From positions 1-39,104 of the IMG/VR virus record IMGVR_UViG_3300046011_011360: 39,104 nucleotides of DNA; one strand, written 5' to 3'. Below the pieces are notes generated by a model, which made no database searches, was not told where the DNA came from, and saw only the letters and a program-made list of their open reading frames with translations. The position numbers and the translations under genes were made by a program. The DNA is from a virus. Numbering within the stretch: position 1 is the stretch's first letter; every line of letters starts with the position of its first letter. Shown here one piece after another: positions 15,832-24,802 of the stretch.

Positions 15832-16518
15832 TTACTCCTGAATTGTTATATTGATATTTCCGCCGGTAACAGTAAGATTGTCTATGGTAAATGCAAACGA
15901 TTGAATTACATTTGGTGTTTCTTCTACAGGACCAAAAACATATGATTTTGCTGTAATAGTATATGTGTTGAGCAACAATCTTCTTTCTTCGAATGAGCCT
16001 TCAGTATCCTCAAATTGAGTCATTGCATCTAAAATAAACGGAACATTCACAGATTCGTATGATTTATTGAAATTTATGGTTTGGACCAATTCCGGTGCAA
16101 AATTTGGAAGTATTTGTTCCATTATTTGAAGATTTTCATCTATGCTTCTGCAAAAAGAAGTCAACTCGAAAACAAAATTATAAGGAACTATTTTATTTAC
16201 CGTGTAAATTTTATTATCAGACGGATCTCTTACCCTGCGTTCATTTATTTTATTCAGTTTTCTTGCGGTGTCGTATTCGACGGTTTTGATCGAGAAACAA
16301 AGTCTAGGCAAGTCTATTTGAACTCTTGTATTTTCGGTTATGGTCCCGGGTTCTCGAATTCTTCTATAGAACTTTTCTTTTGGACTGTATGTCAAAGGAA
16401 TTCTCAGGCGTGTCGTAGAATTATCATCTTTGGTCTTTGCTATGTAAACCTCATTGAAAAGATTTCCAAATGCCACTACCAATTTTCTTACCGACTCATT
16501 ATAATATTGTCCGAACAT
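15832..16518 (-). CDS. 15: Tail terminator / sheath stabiliser gp15
   Basis: 228 residues (T4 gp15 272). The start MFGQYYNESVRKLVVAFGNL corresponds to T4 MFGYFYNSSFRRYATLMGDL, then RIPLTYSPKEKFYRR (T4: RVPITYASKEHFMMK), LPRLCFSIK, FELTSFCRSIDENLQIMEQI and LPNFAPE (T4: LPYFQPH). gp15 caps the finished tail and binds the neck. The start and the gp14 stop share TAATG. Confidence 0.95.
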   Translation of the reverse strand: MFGQYYNESVRKLVVAFGNLFNEVYIAKTKDDNSTTRLRIPLTYSPKEKFYRRIREPGTITENTRVQIDLPRLCFSIKTVEYDTARKLNKINERRVRDPSDNKIYTVNKIVPYNFVFELTSFCRSIDENLQIMEQILPNFAPELVQTINFNKSYESVNVPFILDAMTQFEDTEGSFEERRLLLNTYTITAKSYVFGPVEETPNVIQSFAFTIDNLTVTGGNINITIQE

Positions 16519-17468
16519 TATGGTGTTCCTTCTGAGAATGGATCTGTTTCACAATAATTTATGATGTTATCTTTTTTAGCCTCAAGAGCAGTAATGTCAT
16601 TATCTCCGAAATTCTCGCCCATAAGAGAGTTATATGGTATAAGGGTATTTGATGCTGTGATTCCGCTAATGTATTGTTTGGCACCGGATGATTCGCCATA
16701 TAGAATATATGTTGCTCCGGTGACACCAAAAGCATCCTTTGTCGTCACATAAGCCGCAGAGATAGCCGTGGTTCCAGAAATGCCGTTATATTGAACCAAT
16801 ACTCCAGTCGATATCGCAGATCCGGTTATATCACCAAGCGATTCCGAATTTTCGAGATATTGTTTGACTGTTTCTCCTTCATAGAAACCATAATATGTAA
16901 TCCCAGAAATTCTTTTGACATAAAGTAATTTTGGAATTGAGTGTCTTTCTTCTTCGATGATATCGATCTCGGTGACTCCGGTATCCATCTTGGAATGATC
17001 GTAAGTGAAAAGTTCACAGGTTATCTTGTATGTGTAATTTTTTCCATGAAAGTAAAATGGAACTTCGTGTTCCACGAAGTTTATCTCAAAAAGAGAATTC
17101 GAGAGAGGCATGAATATTAAATCACCTTCTCTGGGTCTTTTTATGTCTGTCCTGATCGAGGTCACTTCCTGAGCAAATCTTTTTTGTGACATTATCAGTG
17201 TTATTCTGTCCTTGACCTGCAATCCAAATTTTGATATGAGATCACCCGCACCCTCGAATCCATTCACGGATTCTATGTACATCTCAATCGGAAATGCATC
17301 TTGAAATTTATACCATTTTCCCTCACCAAAAAGTTTATCTTCTTTTATCATTTCACGGGGAACATATGTCATGTCTTGACCAAACATTTTTATCTGTTCG
17401 ATCGTCATTTTTTCTAGGAGTTGCTGTTCTCCCGGATGTTTTTGATTGAAAAATGGATTTGTTGCCAT
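16518..17468 (-). CDS. 14: Neck protein gp14
   Basis: 316 residues (T4 gp14 256). FGQDMTYVPREMIKEDKLFG, GFEGAGDLISKFGLQVKDRI and PREGDLIFMPLSNSLFEINF match the T4 gp14 segments YYVPREYVSPDLIFGE, FSNFGMQVQDEVTL and GDLIYFPMDNSLFEINW. The C-terminus EALEAKKDN... ends in DPFSEGTP, like the T4 NPFDN tail. An extra region of about 60 residues (200-265, Gly/Ser/Thr-rich) is inserted relative to T4. gp14 forms the head-tail connector with gp13. Confidence 0.94.
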   Translation of the reverse strand: MATNPFFNQKHPGEQQLLEKMTIEQIKMFGQDMTYVPREMIKEDKLFGEGKWYKFQDAFPIEMYIESVNGFEGAGDLISKFGLQVKDRITLIMSQKRFAQEVTSIRTDIKRPREGDLIFMPLSNSLFEINFVEHEVPFYFHGKNYTYKITCELFTYDHSKMDTGVTEIDIIEEERHSIPKLLYVKRISGITYYGFYEGETVKQYLENSESLGDITGSAISTGVLVQYNGISGTTAISAAYVTTKDAFGVTGATYILYGESSGAKQYISGITASNTLIPYNSLMGENFGDNDITALEAKKDNIINYCETDPFSEGTP

Positions 17469-17471
17469 TCA

Positions 17472-18287
17472 TCAGCCCATCTGGAAGGTCGGTGGACCTT
17501 CGAACGCGGTATAAATTTCAGCTTCTATCTTGTCTATTTCGTTTTGTGCTTCTTGATACATGGCTGCTCCACGAAGAGTACCGCCACCGGGCAATGGGGT
17601 GTTTTCATATTTTGACAAATTTATGCCCCATTGTCTCTTTATTAATTGAACAAGATATTTCTTGAGTATACGATCATTGTATATTTCAGTGTAAGTATCC
17701 GGATCGAGTGCTAAATATGCTTCAAACATCAATGCTTGTCCGGGCTTCAGATCAGTTGACCAATCGGTATTGATTGAAATTCTGTTTGATGATTTGGTGA
17801 ACTGAAATGACTTCTCGGGTGAGAAGTATTGATTCATCAATGTGATGTATCTCATTGCATTGTCGTAATTCGCAATGGGAAGATCTTGTGTTCCATACAG
17901 ACCTCTGTTTATCTGAAAATAATCAGACAAAGCCCATTGATACTTGATATTAAACATATTATTCGATGAGCTTATCGGGTCATATTGGAATATTCTTACA
18001 ATCGATACTATATCCTGTCCGGTAGGACGATCTCCTGTGACTCCACTGGGTGGTCCTATATTGTCTGAAAAAATATACTTTCTTGCCTGATCTTCCTCAG
18101 TAACTTTGTATGGCAAATATCCGATCACAACACCGTCAAAATGACGCTCTGCAAACAATTGCAGAGCATCATCCAGACGATCAGATGCCTGTTGCCAATC
18201 AACATTGACATCTATTACTGGTTTTCCCAGAGCCCTGAATGCATATTCGATTAGTTGATCTCTTGTTTGTATTCTATTATCCGGCAT
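17472..18287 (-). CDS. 13: Neck protein gp13
   Basis: 271 residues (T4 gp13 309). The N-terminal RDQLIEYAFRALGKPVIDVN and DDALQLFAERHFDG are conserved in gp13 homologues, as are KYIFSDNIG, IVRIFQYDPISSSNNMFNIK, and the C-terminal YLVQLIKRQWGINLSKYENT followed by LPGGGTLRG. It forms the head-tail connector under the portal. A late-type box lies just upstream. It starts the block gp13-gp23 that runs without interruption to 5480. Confidence 0.94.
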   Translation of the reverse strand: MPDNRIQTRDQLIEYAFRALGKPVIDVNVDWQQASDRLDDALQLFAERHFDGVVIGYLPYKVTEEDQARKYIFSDNIGPPSGVTGDRPTGQDIVSIVRIFQYDPISSSNNMFNIKYQWALSDYFQINRGLYGTQDLPIANYDNAMRYITLMNQYFSPEKSFQFTKSSNRISINTDWSTDLKPGQALMFEAYLALDPDTYTEIYNDRILKKYLVQLIKRQWGINLSKYENTPLPGGGTLRGAAMYQEAQNEIDKIEAEIYTAFEGPPTFQMG

Positions 18288-18300
18288 ATTGCACCGGAAT

Positions 18301-18308
18301 TATTTAGG
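18301..18308 (-). promoter_or_regulatory. Late promoter of gp13 (CCTAAATA)
   Basis: CCTAAATA on the minus strand, 14 bases before the gp13 ATG, in a 27-base gap; cyanophage late promoters commonly read CTAAATA. It would start the head-neck operon. Confidence 0.5.
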
Positions 18309-18314
18309 TAGAAT

Positions 18315-18905
18315 TTATTCTTGGTTTTTTGGAAGCTCTTCGGTCTGTATGGGCATTTCAGGAAGAGTTACTTGAACAGATGCCACATCAGCCAATGACA
18401 TGTTCTCGATAAAATGTTTTCTGGTTATTGGCGGAACAGATTCATGTTCCTCAGCTTCAGTGTAATTACTGAAACCAGGCATTCCGAGAGGACAATGCAA
18501 TTTTGGATAATCCAACTTGGAATATTCTTCCCCATTGGCTAACAACCAAGTCATCTTTTTGTCGCCACACCCGCAAGCACCACAATAGTATTGTCCTTCT
18601 TGGACTTCACTTTTCTTCAAATGTTCACATGGAGGGAGGATTCCGCCTGAGTGTTTGTTGCCGAAACATCCCAATACCCGGAGTTGTTTTTCTGCTTTGT
18701 TGACTTTGTTGTCGCTGATTCCCCGGGATGCTATTGATGTTGCGAAACTTTGAATCATTGTTAATTTTTTTTTTAGTCCGCCATCAACTGGTTCAGCATT
18801 TCTAAATTCTTGTTGCTGCGACTGATCGCTCTGTTCCGTAACAGGGGAAGCTGGTGTCGGAGGAGCGTTTTTCTTACCACAACCACAACCTTTGTTTTCT
18901 GACAT
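18315..18905 (-). CDS. Cysteine-rich, probable metal-binding phage protein with CGCGK N-terminus
   Basis: 196 residues, no named function known to me. Cys7 and Cys9 sit in an N-terminal CGCGK. A central cluster has CEHLKKS, YYCGACGCGDKKMTWL and KLDYPKLHCPLGMPGFSNY (about residues 97-147), spaced like a zinc- or iron-sulphur-binding site. Residues 11-50 are low-complexity Pro/Gln/Ser. It lies between the DUF1566-like gene and gp13, suggesting a virion or assembly role. GAGGTATAA precedes the start, and TGA of the upstream gene is part of the same string. Metal binding is inferred from cysteine spacing only. Confidence 0.7.
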   Translation of the reverse strand: MSENKGCGCGKKNAPPTPASPVTEQSDQSQQQEFRNAEPVDGGLKKKLTMIQSFATSIASRGISDNKVNKAEKQLRVLGCFGNKHSGGILPPCEHLKKSEVQEGQYYCGACGCGDKKMTWLLANGEEYSKLDYPKLHCPLGMPGFSNYTEAEEHESVPPITRKHFIENMSLADVASVQVTLPEMPIQTEELPKNQE

Positions 18906-18914
18906 GATTATACC

Positions 18915-19544
18915 TCAAATAATGTATACTGGAACTTTTCTTACAAGTCTTACTGGCATTTGCTTGGTGTCTGAAACCAAGAAAGTATCACCATATGTAG
19001 GCTCATCAAATGATTGTGCCAATATCAATGATACCTTTTTTTCTATATTTTTGCTTGAATTTTGCACAATATATGTGGAAGAAACATACTCTTTTTCTTT
19101 CATTCCATAAAACCTAAAACCTAAATCAAAATTTTGTGGCAAATTTTTTGCTATGAAAGCCAACTCGTCGGTACTGGGAACATACCAATCTCTATATCCT
19201 CCAGGAGCATACAGATTTAATTGTTTCATTTGATTTTGATCATATTGGCTTTTATTGAAATAACCATCATAAGATGAAGTATTGACTGATACTGGTTCTT
19301 GTAAAGGATTTGTTATAAAGTTTATGTCTTTTGGTGCTAAAATTAAGACCCAAGCGTATTTTGATTCGCCTGTTCCTTCTCCATCTGTTCTGTAGTCTTC
19401 TGCTTTTCCTGTGGAAGGATTTCCAAAAACTATAGAACCCGATGGTGTTACAGGAGGACCGGGATTGAAAACCCCAATATTTACACCACCTCTATAAAAT
19501 GTCAAAGGAACTGGAACAGAATTTGGATATATTGGACTCTCCAT
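18915..19544 (-). CDS. DUF1566-like tail-tip or fibre protein (C-type-lectin-like)
   Basis: 209 residues from ATG 19544, whose TAATG overlaps the stop of the upstream gene and has GGAG just before it; a TTG at 19565 in frame is less likely. GGYRDWYVPSTDELAFIAKN (about residues 116-135) and the closing MPVRLVRKV match the DUF1566 pattern (GYxDWRxPSxxEL ... VRxVR) found in bacterial and phage surface proteins with a C-type-lectin-like fold. Residues 20-60 are Gly/Pro-rich. Its place after the cysteine-rich fibre genes suggests a receptor-binding or decorating role; this is inference. Confidence 0.7.
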   Translation of the reverse strand: MESPIYPNSVPVPLTFYRGGVNIGVFNPGPPVTPSGSIVFGNPSTGKAEDYRTDGEGTGESKYAWVLILAPKDINFITNPLQEPVSVNTSSYDGYFNKSQYDQNQMKQLNLYAPGGYRDWYVPSTDELAFIAKNLPQNFDLGFRFYGMKEKEYVSSTYIVQNSSKNIEKKVSLILAQSFDEPTYGDTFLVSDTKQMPVRLVRKVPVYII

Positions 19545-20281
19545 TACGGTTCTCCGTTCGTGCAATTTCTTTCACATTCGGAGCAAGAAAATTCTTTGTC
19601 ACCGAGAAGATAAAAAGACCCATTCAATTTATCACAATCGTAGAAGCTTATTGTTTCTATGCATCTGCAAGGAATTCCCTGAATGCAGCAATTTCCGTAT
19701 GTGTCTTTTTCAATTACACCTGTAAGGAATGTTGTGTTGTTTGGTTTTTTATTCTCAATTATTGACGGACATTCAGGATTTGTTTGACAAGTTTCACCGG
19801 TCTCATAGAAAATAGGAGTATATCCTTTGACGGTCAATTTTGAACATTCTTCTTCGGTATCGACAGAGTAACACCTGGATTCGACAGATCCATCGATTAA
19901 AGTATATCCGCAGCATTTTTTCTTCAATCTTATATCTTTGTCGCCAGTTATGCAAAATTTTTCAGAGTCTAGATCCTTGCAAGGAGAGCTGGACCATATT
20001 CCATTCAGATCCTCGCATTGTGTTTTTTCTATCCCATCTGACATTCCTGAATAGAAAGATGCACAGCAACATCCTGTTTTTCCTTTTGGAAAACATGAAT
20101 TTTTACAGTCAGGACTCATTGAAAAATACCCATTCAATGCATTACAGGCACCAAATGTAGATTCAAAAGGAACAGCACCATCTTCACTTGACCCAGTACA
20201 GCAACAACCACTCACCCCAGGAAAAAGGTAAGTGGAGTAATTTATCGGAGATTGAATTCTTGATCTGAAGTGAATTGACAT
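19544..20281 (-). CDS. Cysteine-rich repeat protein of the tail-fibre cassette
   Basis: 245 residues made almost only of four cysteine-rich repeats of 40-55 residues. Each begins with a CC or CCC pair (GCCCTG, GCCCAS, KCCGY, NCCIQG), has an x-C-x-x-L-N-G element (ACNALNGYF, QCEDLNGIW, DCDKLNGSF) and closes with one to three cysteines. The same repeat ends the three collagen-like paralogues upstream. No collagen segment, signal peptide or membrane segment is seen. The start has a TATAAATA late promoter 16 bases upstream but no Shine-Dalgarno sequence. I infer a tail-fibre accessory or disulphide/metal-stabilised adhesin; function unproven. Confidence 0.75.
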   Translation of the reverse strand: MSIHFRSRIQSPINYSTYLFPGVSGCCCTGSSEDGAVPFESTFGACNALNGYFSMSPDCKNSCFPKGKTGCCCASFYSGMSDGIEKTQCEDLNGIWSSSPCKDLDSEKFCITGDKDIRLKKKCCGYTLIDGSVESRCYSVDTEEECSKLTVKGYTPIFYETGETCQTNPECPSIIENKKPNNTTFLTGVIEKDTYGNCCIQGIPCRCIETISFYDCDKLNGSFYLLGDKEFSCSECERNCTNGEP

Positions 20282-20296
20282 GGTAATAACTTAAAA

Positions 20297-20304
20297 TATT
20301 TATA
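20297..20304 (-). promoter_or_regulatory. Consensus late promoter (TATAAATA)
   Basis: An exact T4 late-promoter octamer on the minus strand, 16 bases before the ATG at 20281. It overlaps the last codon and stop of the gene ending at 20300. The expected message leader is about 10 bases with no ribosome-binding site. Confidence 0.7.
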
Positions 20305-22009
20305 GGGCTTCTATATTATCATCTTTAAATTCTATACATGGGTCTGGATTTCCCCCACAGATTATATCGTATCTTTGATCATTTATAGCAACATTAACAA
20401 TTTGATCTTTTGAAAGATCTGTTTCTTGAATTTCTTTTTCCTTTATTTTTCCACAGGATACATCGCATGTGGAATTTGGATAAAAAATTCCAAAACAATT
20501 TTTTTCATCAATATTATCAACACAGGGTTTATCTGGATAGCAGCAAGATCCAAGAGTTACGGGAACATCAAATCCACAGTCAATGGTATTACATGTTGTA
20601 TTCTTTCCGAAGAATATTCCACCAAGTTTAGAGCATTCTGTTGGCGTAACATTCTGACATGTTTTTGTTTCAGACACACAGCAGGCACCAGAAATTTCCA
20701 CTCTTACGCCATCCTTGCATTCACAGTCGCAACAATTTCCAACAAATCCTATGCCGCCATAATATTCCTCACACACTTTAAAGGTAACATCCGAAATGCA
20801 AGTAACTCCCGTACAGCAAGATGTCACTGGTTTTGTTGAATCGTAACATTGTCTTACTGTGTTGTCATCATCGGAGGTATATTCAATTCCATCACATGCA
20901 ATACCAAGATAATATTTGCCACCAAAATATTCGCATTCACTTTCAGAAACACCAGAGACACACTGTCCATTAGAACAACATATCGCAGTGGCTCCGCATG
21001 TAGAACTGCAAGCAGTGAACAAATTAAAAGATCCATTGTTTTTTTTACACCAGTCTTCGGTCACATACTCAGAACAAACTAGAGTTTTTCCCTGAGAGTA
21101 GCAACAAGATCCAACTCCGTCAAATCCAGAACACAATGTCGCACCATAACCACGCTCTATTATGGTGGCATACCACGATTTTCCTTTATTGGGTGTCATC
21201 AAGTTCATGATGTTTGTGCCACAACCAAAATTTGAGGAATACGGTGTATCTTCAAAATAAACATTTGTCGGGAATTGTGAGAATCCATTTCCTTCTACAA
21301 AGAAAGTTACAGATAACAATTCATTATCATTGTAAAGAGAAGAATCCAGAGTAAATCCGGAAAGACCAAGTGGTGTATTGATCTTATAGATCGCTCCTGT
21401 AGTCAATCCCAAAATAAGATCATTTGATCCAGATGGAACATCTATTACATTGCCTCGTATATTTGCATAGACTTGTGATGATGTTTGAGTTATTCCTGAG
21501 ACATTGCTGAAAGAAAACTCTCCATATGTTTTTCCATATTTGATTCTGGTTGAATCTATCACTGAATCTGTTTTTGAGAACAATACCGTCGAGTCTGTTT
21601 GATTGCCGGATAGTGTTACACCATACGATACATCAATCGGAGTTACCAGTATGGAATCTCCGGTGATTTCTGCTCTTAGATTTCCTATGAAAGAAATTCC
21701 CCTCAAAGTCAAAGTATAGCCAGATGCAGACGAGAAAAATGACAATCCTGCTGAGTAATTGTTTCCAAAAATTGTGCCTGTATATCCAGTTGCACCTTGA
21801 GTTCCATATAGTATGAATGTCTTGTCACCTGACACAAGTTTTATCAAATTCTGGTCAGCAATGATTGTTGAAACATAATTTGCTGTCTTTCCTTTAGGAC
21901 CGGTAAATCCTGTTCCGGTTCCTGTTGGTCCGATTGGACCCACAGGCCCTATTGGACCCGTGGGACCAGTTGTTCCTATTATGATTGTTCTTATTGCACT
22001 GGATCCCAT
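20300..22009 (-). CDS. Collagen-like, cysteine-rich tail fibre protein 1
   Basis: 569 residues in three parts. (1) Residues about 13-36: collagen-type Gly-x-y repeats (GPTGPIGPVGPIGPTG, then GFTGPKGK). (2) Residues 40-290: a beta-rich region with GYTLTLRGISFIGNLRAEIT, shared with the next two genes. (3) Residues 300-520: five cysteine-rich repeats beginning SCC/ICC/ACC and containing EC..LGG elements such as TECSKLGGIFFGKNTTC. The short C-terminal segment is acidic. Gly-x-y triplets drive trimerisation in many phage fibres. GAGG precedes the start. Fibre identity is inferred from architecture and from the neighbouring baseplate and fibre genes. Confidence 0.75.
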   Translation of the reverse strand: MGSSAIRTIIIGTTGPTGPIGPVGPIGPTGTGTGFTGPKGKTANYVSTIIADQNLIKLVSGDKTFILYGTQGATGYTGTIFGNNYSAGLSFFSSASGYTLTLRGISFIGNLRAEITGDSILVTPIDVSYGVTLSGNQTDSTVLFSKTDSVIDSTRIKYGKTYGEFSFSNVSGITQTSSQVYANIRGNVIDVPSGSNDLILGLTTGAIYKINTPLGLSGFTLDSSLYNDNELLSVTFFVEGNGFSQFPTNVYFEDTPYSSNFGCGTNIMNLMTPNKGKSWYATIIERGYGATLCSGFDGVGSCCYSQGKTLVCSEYVTEDWCKKNNGSFNLFTACSSTCGATAICCSNGQCVSGVSESECEYFGGKYYLGIACDGIEYTSDDDNTVRQCYDSTKPVTSCCTGVTCISDVTFKVCEEYYGGIGFVGNCCDCECKDGVRVEISGACCVSETKTCQNVTPTECSKLGGIFFGKNTTCNTIDCGFDVPVTLGSCCYPDKPCVDNIDEKNCFGIFYPNSTCDVSCGKIKEKEIQETDLSKDQIVNVAINDQRYDIICGGNPDPCIEFKDDNIEAL

Positions 22010-22029
22010 TTATGCCTCAAATTATGTAG

Positions 22030-23409
22030 TTAGGGGGTACAACAAGTGGTAGATGAACATGTTACCCCAGTACCCTTATAAACTCCACCAAGGAATGCAC
22101 ATTCGTTTTTCGTCAGATAAACGCAAGATCCATTTTGCAAACAACATGCTCCGGTATTTTCTACCGATCGACAATTCACGCTTTCGCAATTTCCGATTAT
22201 TGCTTTTCCTACACACAATGCCGGATCGGTCAATTCAGTTCCTATTCCATCCTTGCAGCAACAATAAACTGTGGGTCCAAGAACTGGTTGCGGTTCGATG
22301 CAGGGTATATCACAATTATAAGACACCCCACAAACTTTATACTCACAGAAAGAACCCTTCATTTGAAGACACTTGAGTCTTGTCGCATTTACGCATCTTC
22401 CGTTGACGCAGCATGCTCTGCGTAAGTAACAATCATATGTGCTTTGTCTAGTATAACAATTTTCAAGGCTCCATCTTCCAGAAACAGAATCACAGTAAGT
22501 TTTTGAAACATAATCTATGCAATTTCTTCCATCGGAATAACCGTTGCAAGAATCACATTCAAAACAACAAGAGCCTATTTTCTCTGTCAATTTGATCGTC
22601 TTGTTGTAGGGACCTATCTCCAAAAAAGATATCGTGGAAAAAGTAGCACCCGAAGATCCGGCGGAATCAAAATAAGATGCTCTGTACTTGAGATATGGAT
22701 ACAATACATTTGAATTGCCTTCAAATGACAATCCAGTTATTCCATAGACAGCAGAATCTATAGTCATCGTCAATCCGGTATGATATGCGTTTGCACTAGT
22801 TCCAATTGAATAATTGAAATTGTTTGAATCCAGAATATCCCTGCCGACATTTGAAATTATTGTCAATTCTGAATAAGTTGTTCCAGAATACGAAATATTC
22901 TTGTACGCAGTTTTGTCTGCGGAATCGAGGTAATACAAGCTTTGGGTCTGACTGTATTTTACATACAGAAGTTTATTTTCATCAAAAGACCCGGTATATC
23001 CTGTATTTTCTTGAATGAATATGGTATTTGCGGATATAGATCCAGAAAGACCAACTGCGAAAGTTACTCCTCTAAAAAATAAAGTATACCCCGATACGCC
23101 TGTAGAATTAACCAGTGGAGTTATACCGGATCCAACATAACTTATACCAGGAGGAGACGCACTTGAAGCATTGCCGGTGTTTCCTTTTATTCCTGTTATT
23201 CCAATTGTTGTTTTATCAAAAAGAGTAAAGGTTACGCCGTCTATTATTGAATTGTATGTTGCTCCTATTATGCCTATGCCTCTAGGACCAAGAGGTCCAG
23301 TCGCAAAGTTTCCGGTAAATCCCGTTGCTCCAGTGGGACCAGTTGGACCGACTCCTCCGGTAACGGCGATAATCACTGATATTACTCTACTCAGTCCTTT
23401 AGATGACAT
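22030..23409 (-). CDS. Collagen-like, cysteine-rich tail fibre protein 2
   Basis: 459 residues, paralogue of the flanking genes. Collagen-like VGPTGPTGATGFTG is followed by GPLGPRGIG in residues 18-52. The middle has GYTLFFRGVTFAVGLSGSIS, matching protein 1. Four cysteine-rich repeats make up residues about 275-459; the last, ACCLQNGSCVYLTKNECAFL plus GGVYKGTGVTC, is the clearest example of the repeat. It ends exactly at a CC pair (SSTTCCTP). GGAG lies 8 bases before the ATG; the start overlaps the preceding gene by 11 bases. Confidence 0.75.
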   Translation of the reverse strand: MSSKGLSRVISVIIAVTGGVGPTGPTGATGFTGNFATGPLGPRGIGIIGATYNSIIDGVTFTLFDKTTIGITGIKGNTGNASSASPPGISYVGSGITPLVNSTGVSGYTLFFRGVTFAVGLSGSISANTIFIQENTGYTGSFDENKLLYVKYSQTQSLYYLDSADKTAYKNISYSGTTYSELTIISNVGRDILDSNNFNYSIGTSANAYHTGLTMTIDSAVYGITGLSFEGNSNVLYPYLKYRASYFDSAGSSGATFSTISFLEIGPYNKTIKLTEKIGSCCFECDSCNGYSDGRNCIDYVSKTYCDSVSGRWSLENCYTRQSTYDCYLRRACCVNGRCVNATRLKCLQMKGSFCEYKVCGVSYNCDIPCIEPQPVLGPTVYCCCKDGIGTELTDPALCVGKAIIGNCESVNCRSVENTGACCLQNGSCVYLTKNECAFLGGVYKGTGVTCSSTTCCTP

Positions 23410-24802
23410 TTTCGGCTCCTACAGGACAATTTGAGGATGAACAGGTTATTCCATTTCCAAGATATGTAAAACTTGTAGCATTATATGTTTTACCTCTTGG
23501 ATTGTACACCATTCCAGAGATGCAATTTATACAAGTAATACCATTTAGGCAGAGGCTGCTGTTTTCTGCCTTGACATCGGTGAAGCTCATACAGCATCCT
23601 CCTGTCTTCTGGCAAGGATTAGAGCCACAAGTCAGACCTGCATGCCAGAAGGCACTTGCACCCCTATTAAGGCAATCGGTGATGCTCTCGTAAATACAAG
23701 TTCCTCCTGGAGTTCCATCTGCAATGCAGCATGCACCAAATGGAACGGAGATTCCCTGTATTACGGATTTTTGACAATCAAAGAATACTGATGTGTCACT
23801 CATCCATGCGACACTGCCATACCAAGTATATCCACCCACATTGAAGAAATGATAGACATTTGTTCCAGTAGGACCACAAAAACAGGGTTCAACGCCAAAT
23901 GGCCACATTATATCACCTGTAGCGGAAGTTAGTGAGAATCTTTTTTGACCGAGAGCCGATGCTGTTGGACCGTTGCTGGGATTCATCAAAACAACTGTGA
24001 TTGCTGATGCAGAATTTTTATCTTCTGTTTCACCAAGCACTACCAATGTTGTATTGTTTTTCATATCGGCAACAAAAACTTTGTTTCTCACTTCGACATC
24101 GATTGAATTTTTCGACACACAATCAGGATTTATATAAACAATCTTACATTCTGCGGAAGCAGAACTTCCTTTTGAATCGATATAATTGAATGTTCCACCG
24201 GTGATGTAGTTGCACAAAACTCCGGTTGATGAAGTTGCTCCTGAATAACCAAGACCTCTTGCTTTTTCAAATATATTTCTGGTGGATATGGATGATGATT
24301 CGCCATATCTTGATTTTTGTATAGAAGTTACAGCCGATCCACTATAACCAATAAAAGTGTTAACTGTTTCGGATCCAGTAATTCCCAAAGTAAATCCACT
24401 GCTCAAATTAATGTAAGAAAACTCTAGGCTATCACCACATAAACCAACCTGAAAATCGGCTCTTCCCGAAAGAGATGTAATTCCTCTTATTTTTCTGAAA
24501 TTTAATGTCCGGGTCTCACCTGCATATATTGAGAGACCGTTTCCTACGGTTATGCCTGCAATGAGAACAGTGTTTCCTGTACTTCCCTTGAAATTTGCAG
24601 AAGTGATGTATGTCGCACCAGTATCAAATGTAGTTAATAGTTTTCCACCACATAAACCCATTGAACTTATTGATGAACCTGTAGGACCAGTTGAACCATA
24701 TCCTGTAGGTCCTGTTGGTCCTCTTTCTCCTGTTGATCCAACGGGACCGGGTATGCCATAAGAAAAAGAATATTTCGATGATGGATAGAAACTGGAACCC
24801 AT
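23399..24802 (-). CDS. Collagen-like, cysteine-rich tail fibre protein 3
   Basis: 467 residues. Collagen-like GIPGPVGSTGERGPTGPTGY and GSTGPTGS fill residues 16-44. The beta-rich middle contains TRTLNFRKIRGITSLSGRAD, aligned with the GYTL.. strand pair of proteins 1 and 2. A region with YTWYGSVAWMSDTSVFFDC may form an additional domain. The C-terminus has two longer cysteine-rich repeats (GACCIADGTPGGTC..., GGCCMSF...NGITCSSSNC). The start and the upstream stop share TAATG. It is the most diverged of the three paralogues. Confidence 0.73.
   Translation of the reverse strand: MGSSFYPSSKYSFSYGIPGPVGSTGERGPTGPTGYGSTGPTGSSISSMGLCGGKLLTTFDTGATYITSANFKGSTGNTVLIAGITVGNGLSIYAGETRTLNFRKIRGITSLSGRADFQVGLCGDSLEFSYINLSSGFTLGITGSETVNTFIGYSGSAVTSIQKSRYGESSSISTRNIFEKARGLGYSGATSSTGVLCNYITGGTFNYIDSKGSSASAECKIVYINPDCVSKNSIDVEVRNKVFVADMKNNTTLVVLGETEDKNSASAITVVLMNPSNGPTASALGQKRFSLTSATGDIMWPFGVEPCFCGPTGTNVYHFFNVGGYTWYGSVAWMSDTSVFFDCQKSVIQGISVPFGACCIADGTPGGTCIYESITDCLNRGASAFWHAGLTCGSNPCQKTGGCCMSFTDVKAENSSLCLNGITCINCISGMVYNPRGKTYNATSFTYLGNGITCSSSNCPVGAENVI

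Noticed and set aside
21890-21975. Short near-repeats resembling a tandem-repeat or CRISPR-like array
   Set aside because: These are the 9-base-phase codons of the Gly-x-y collagen-like segment; there are no spacers.
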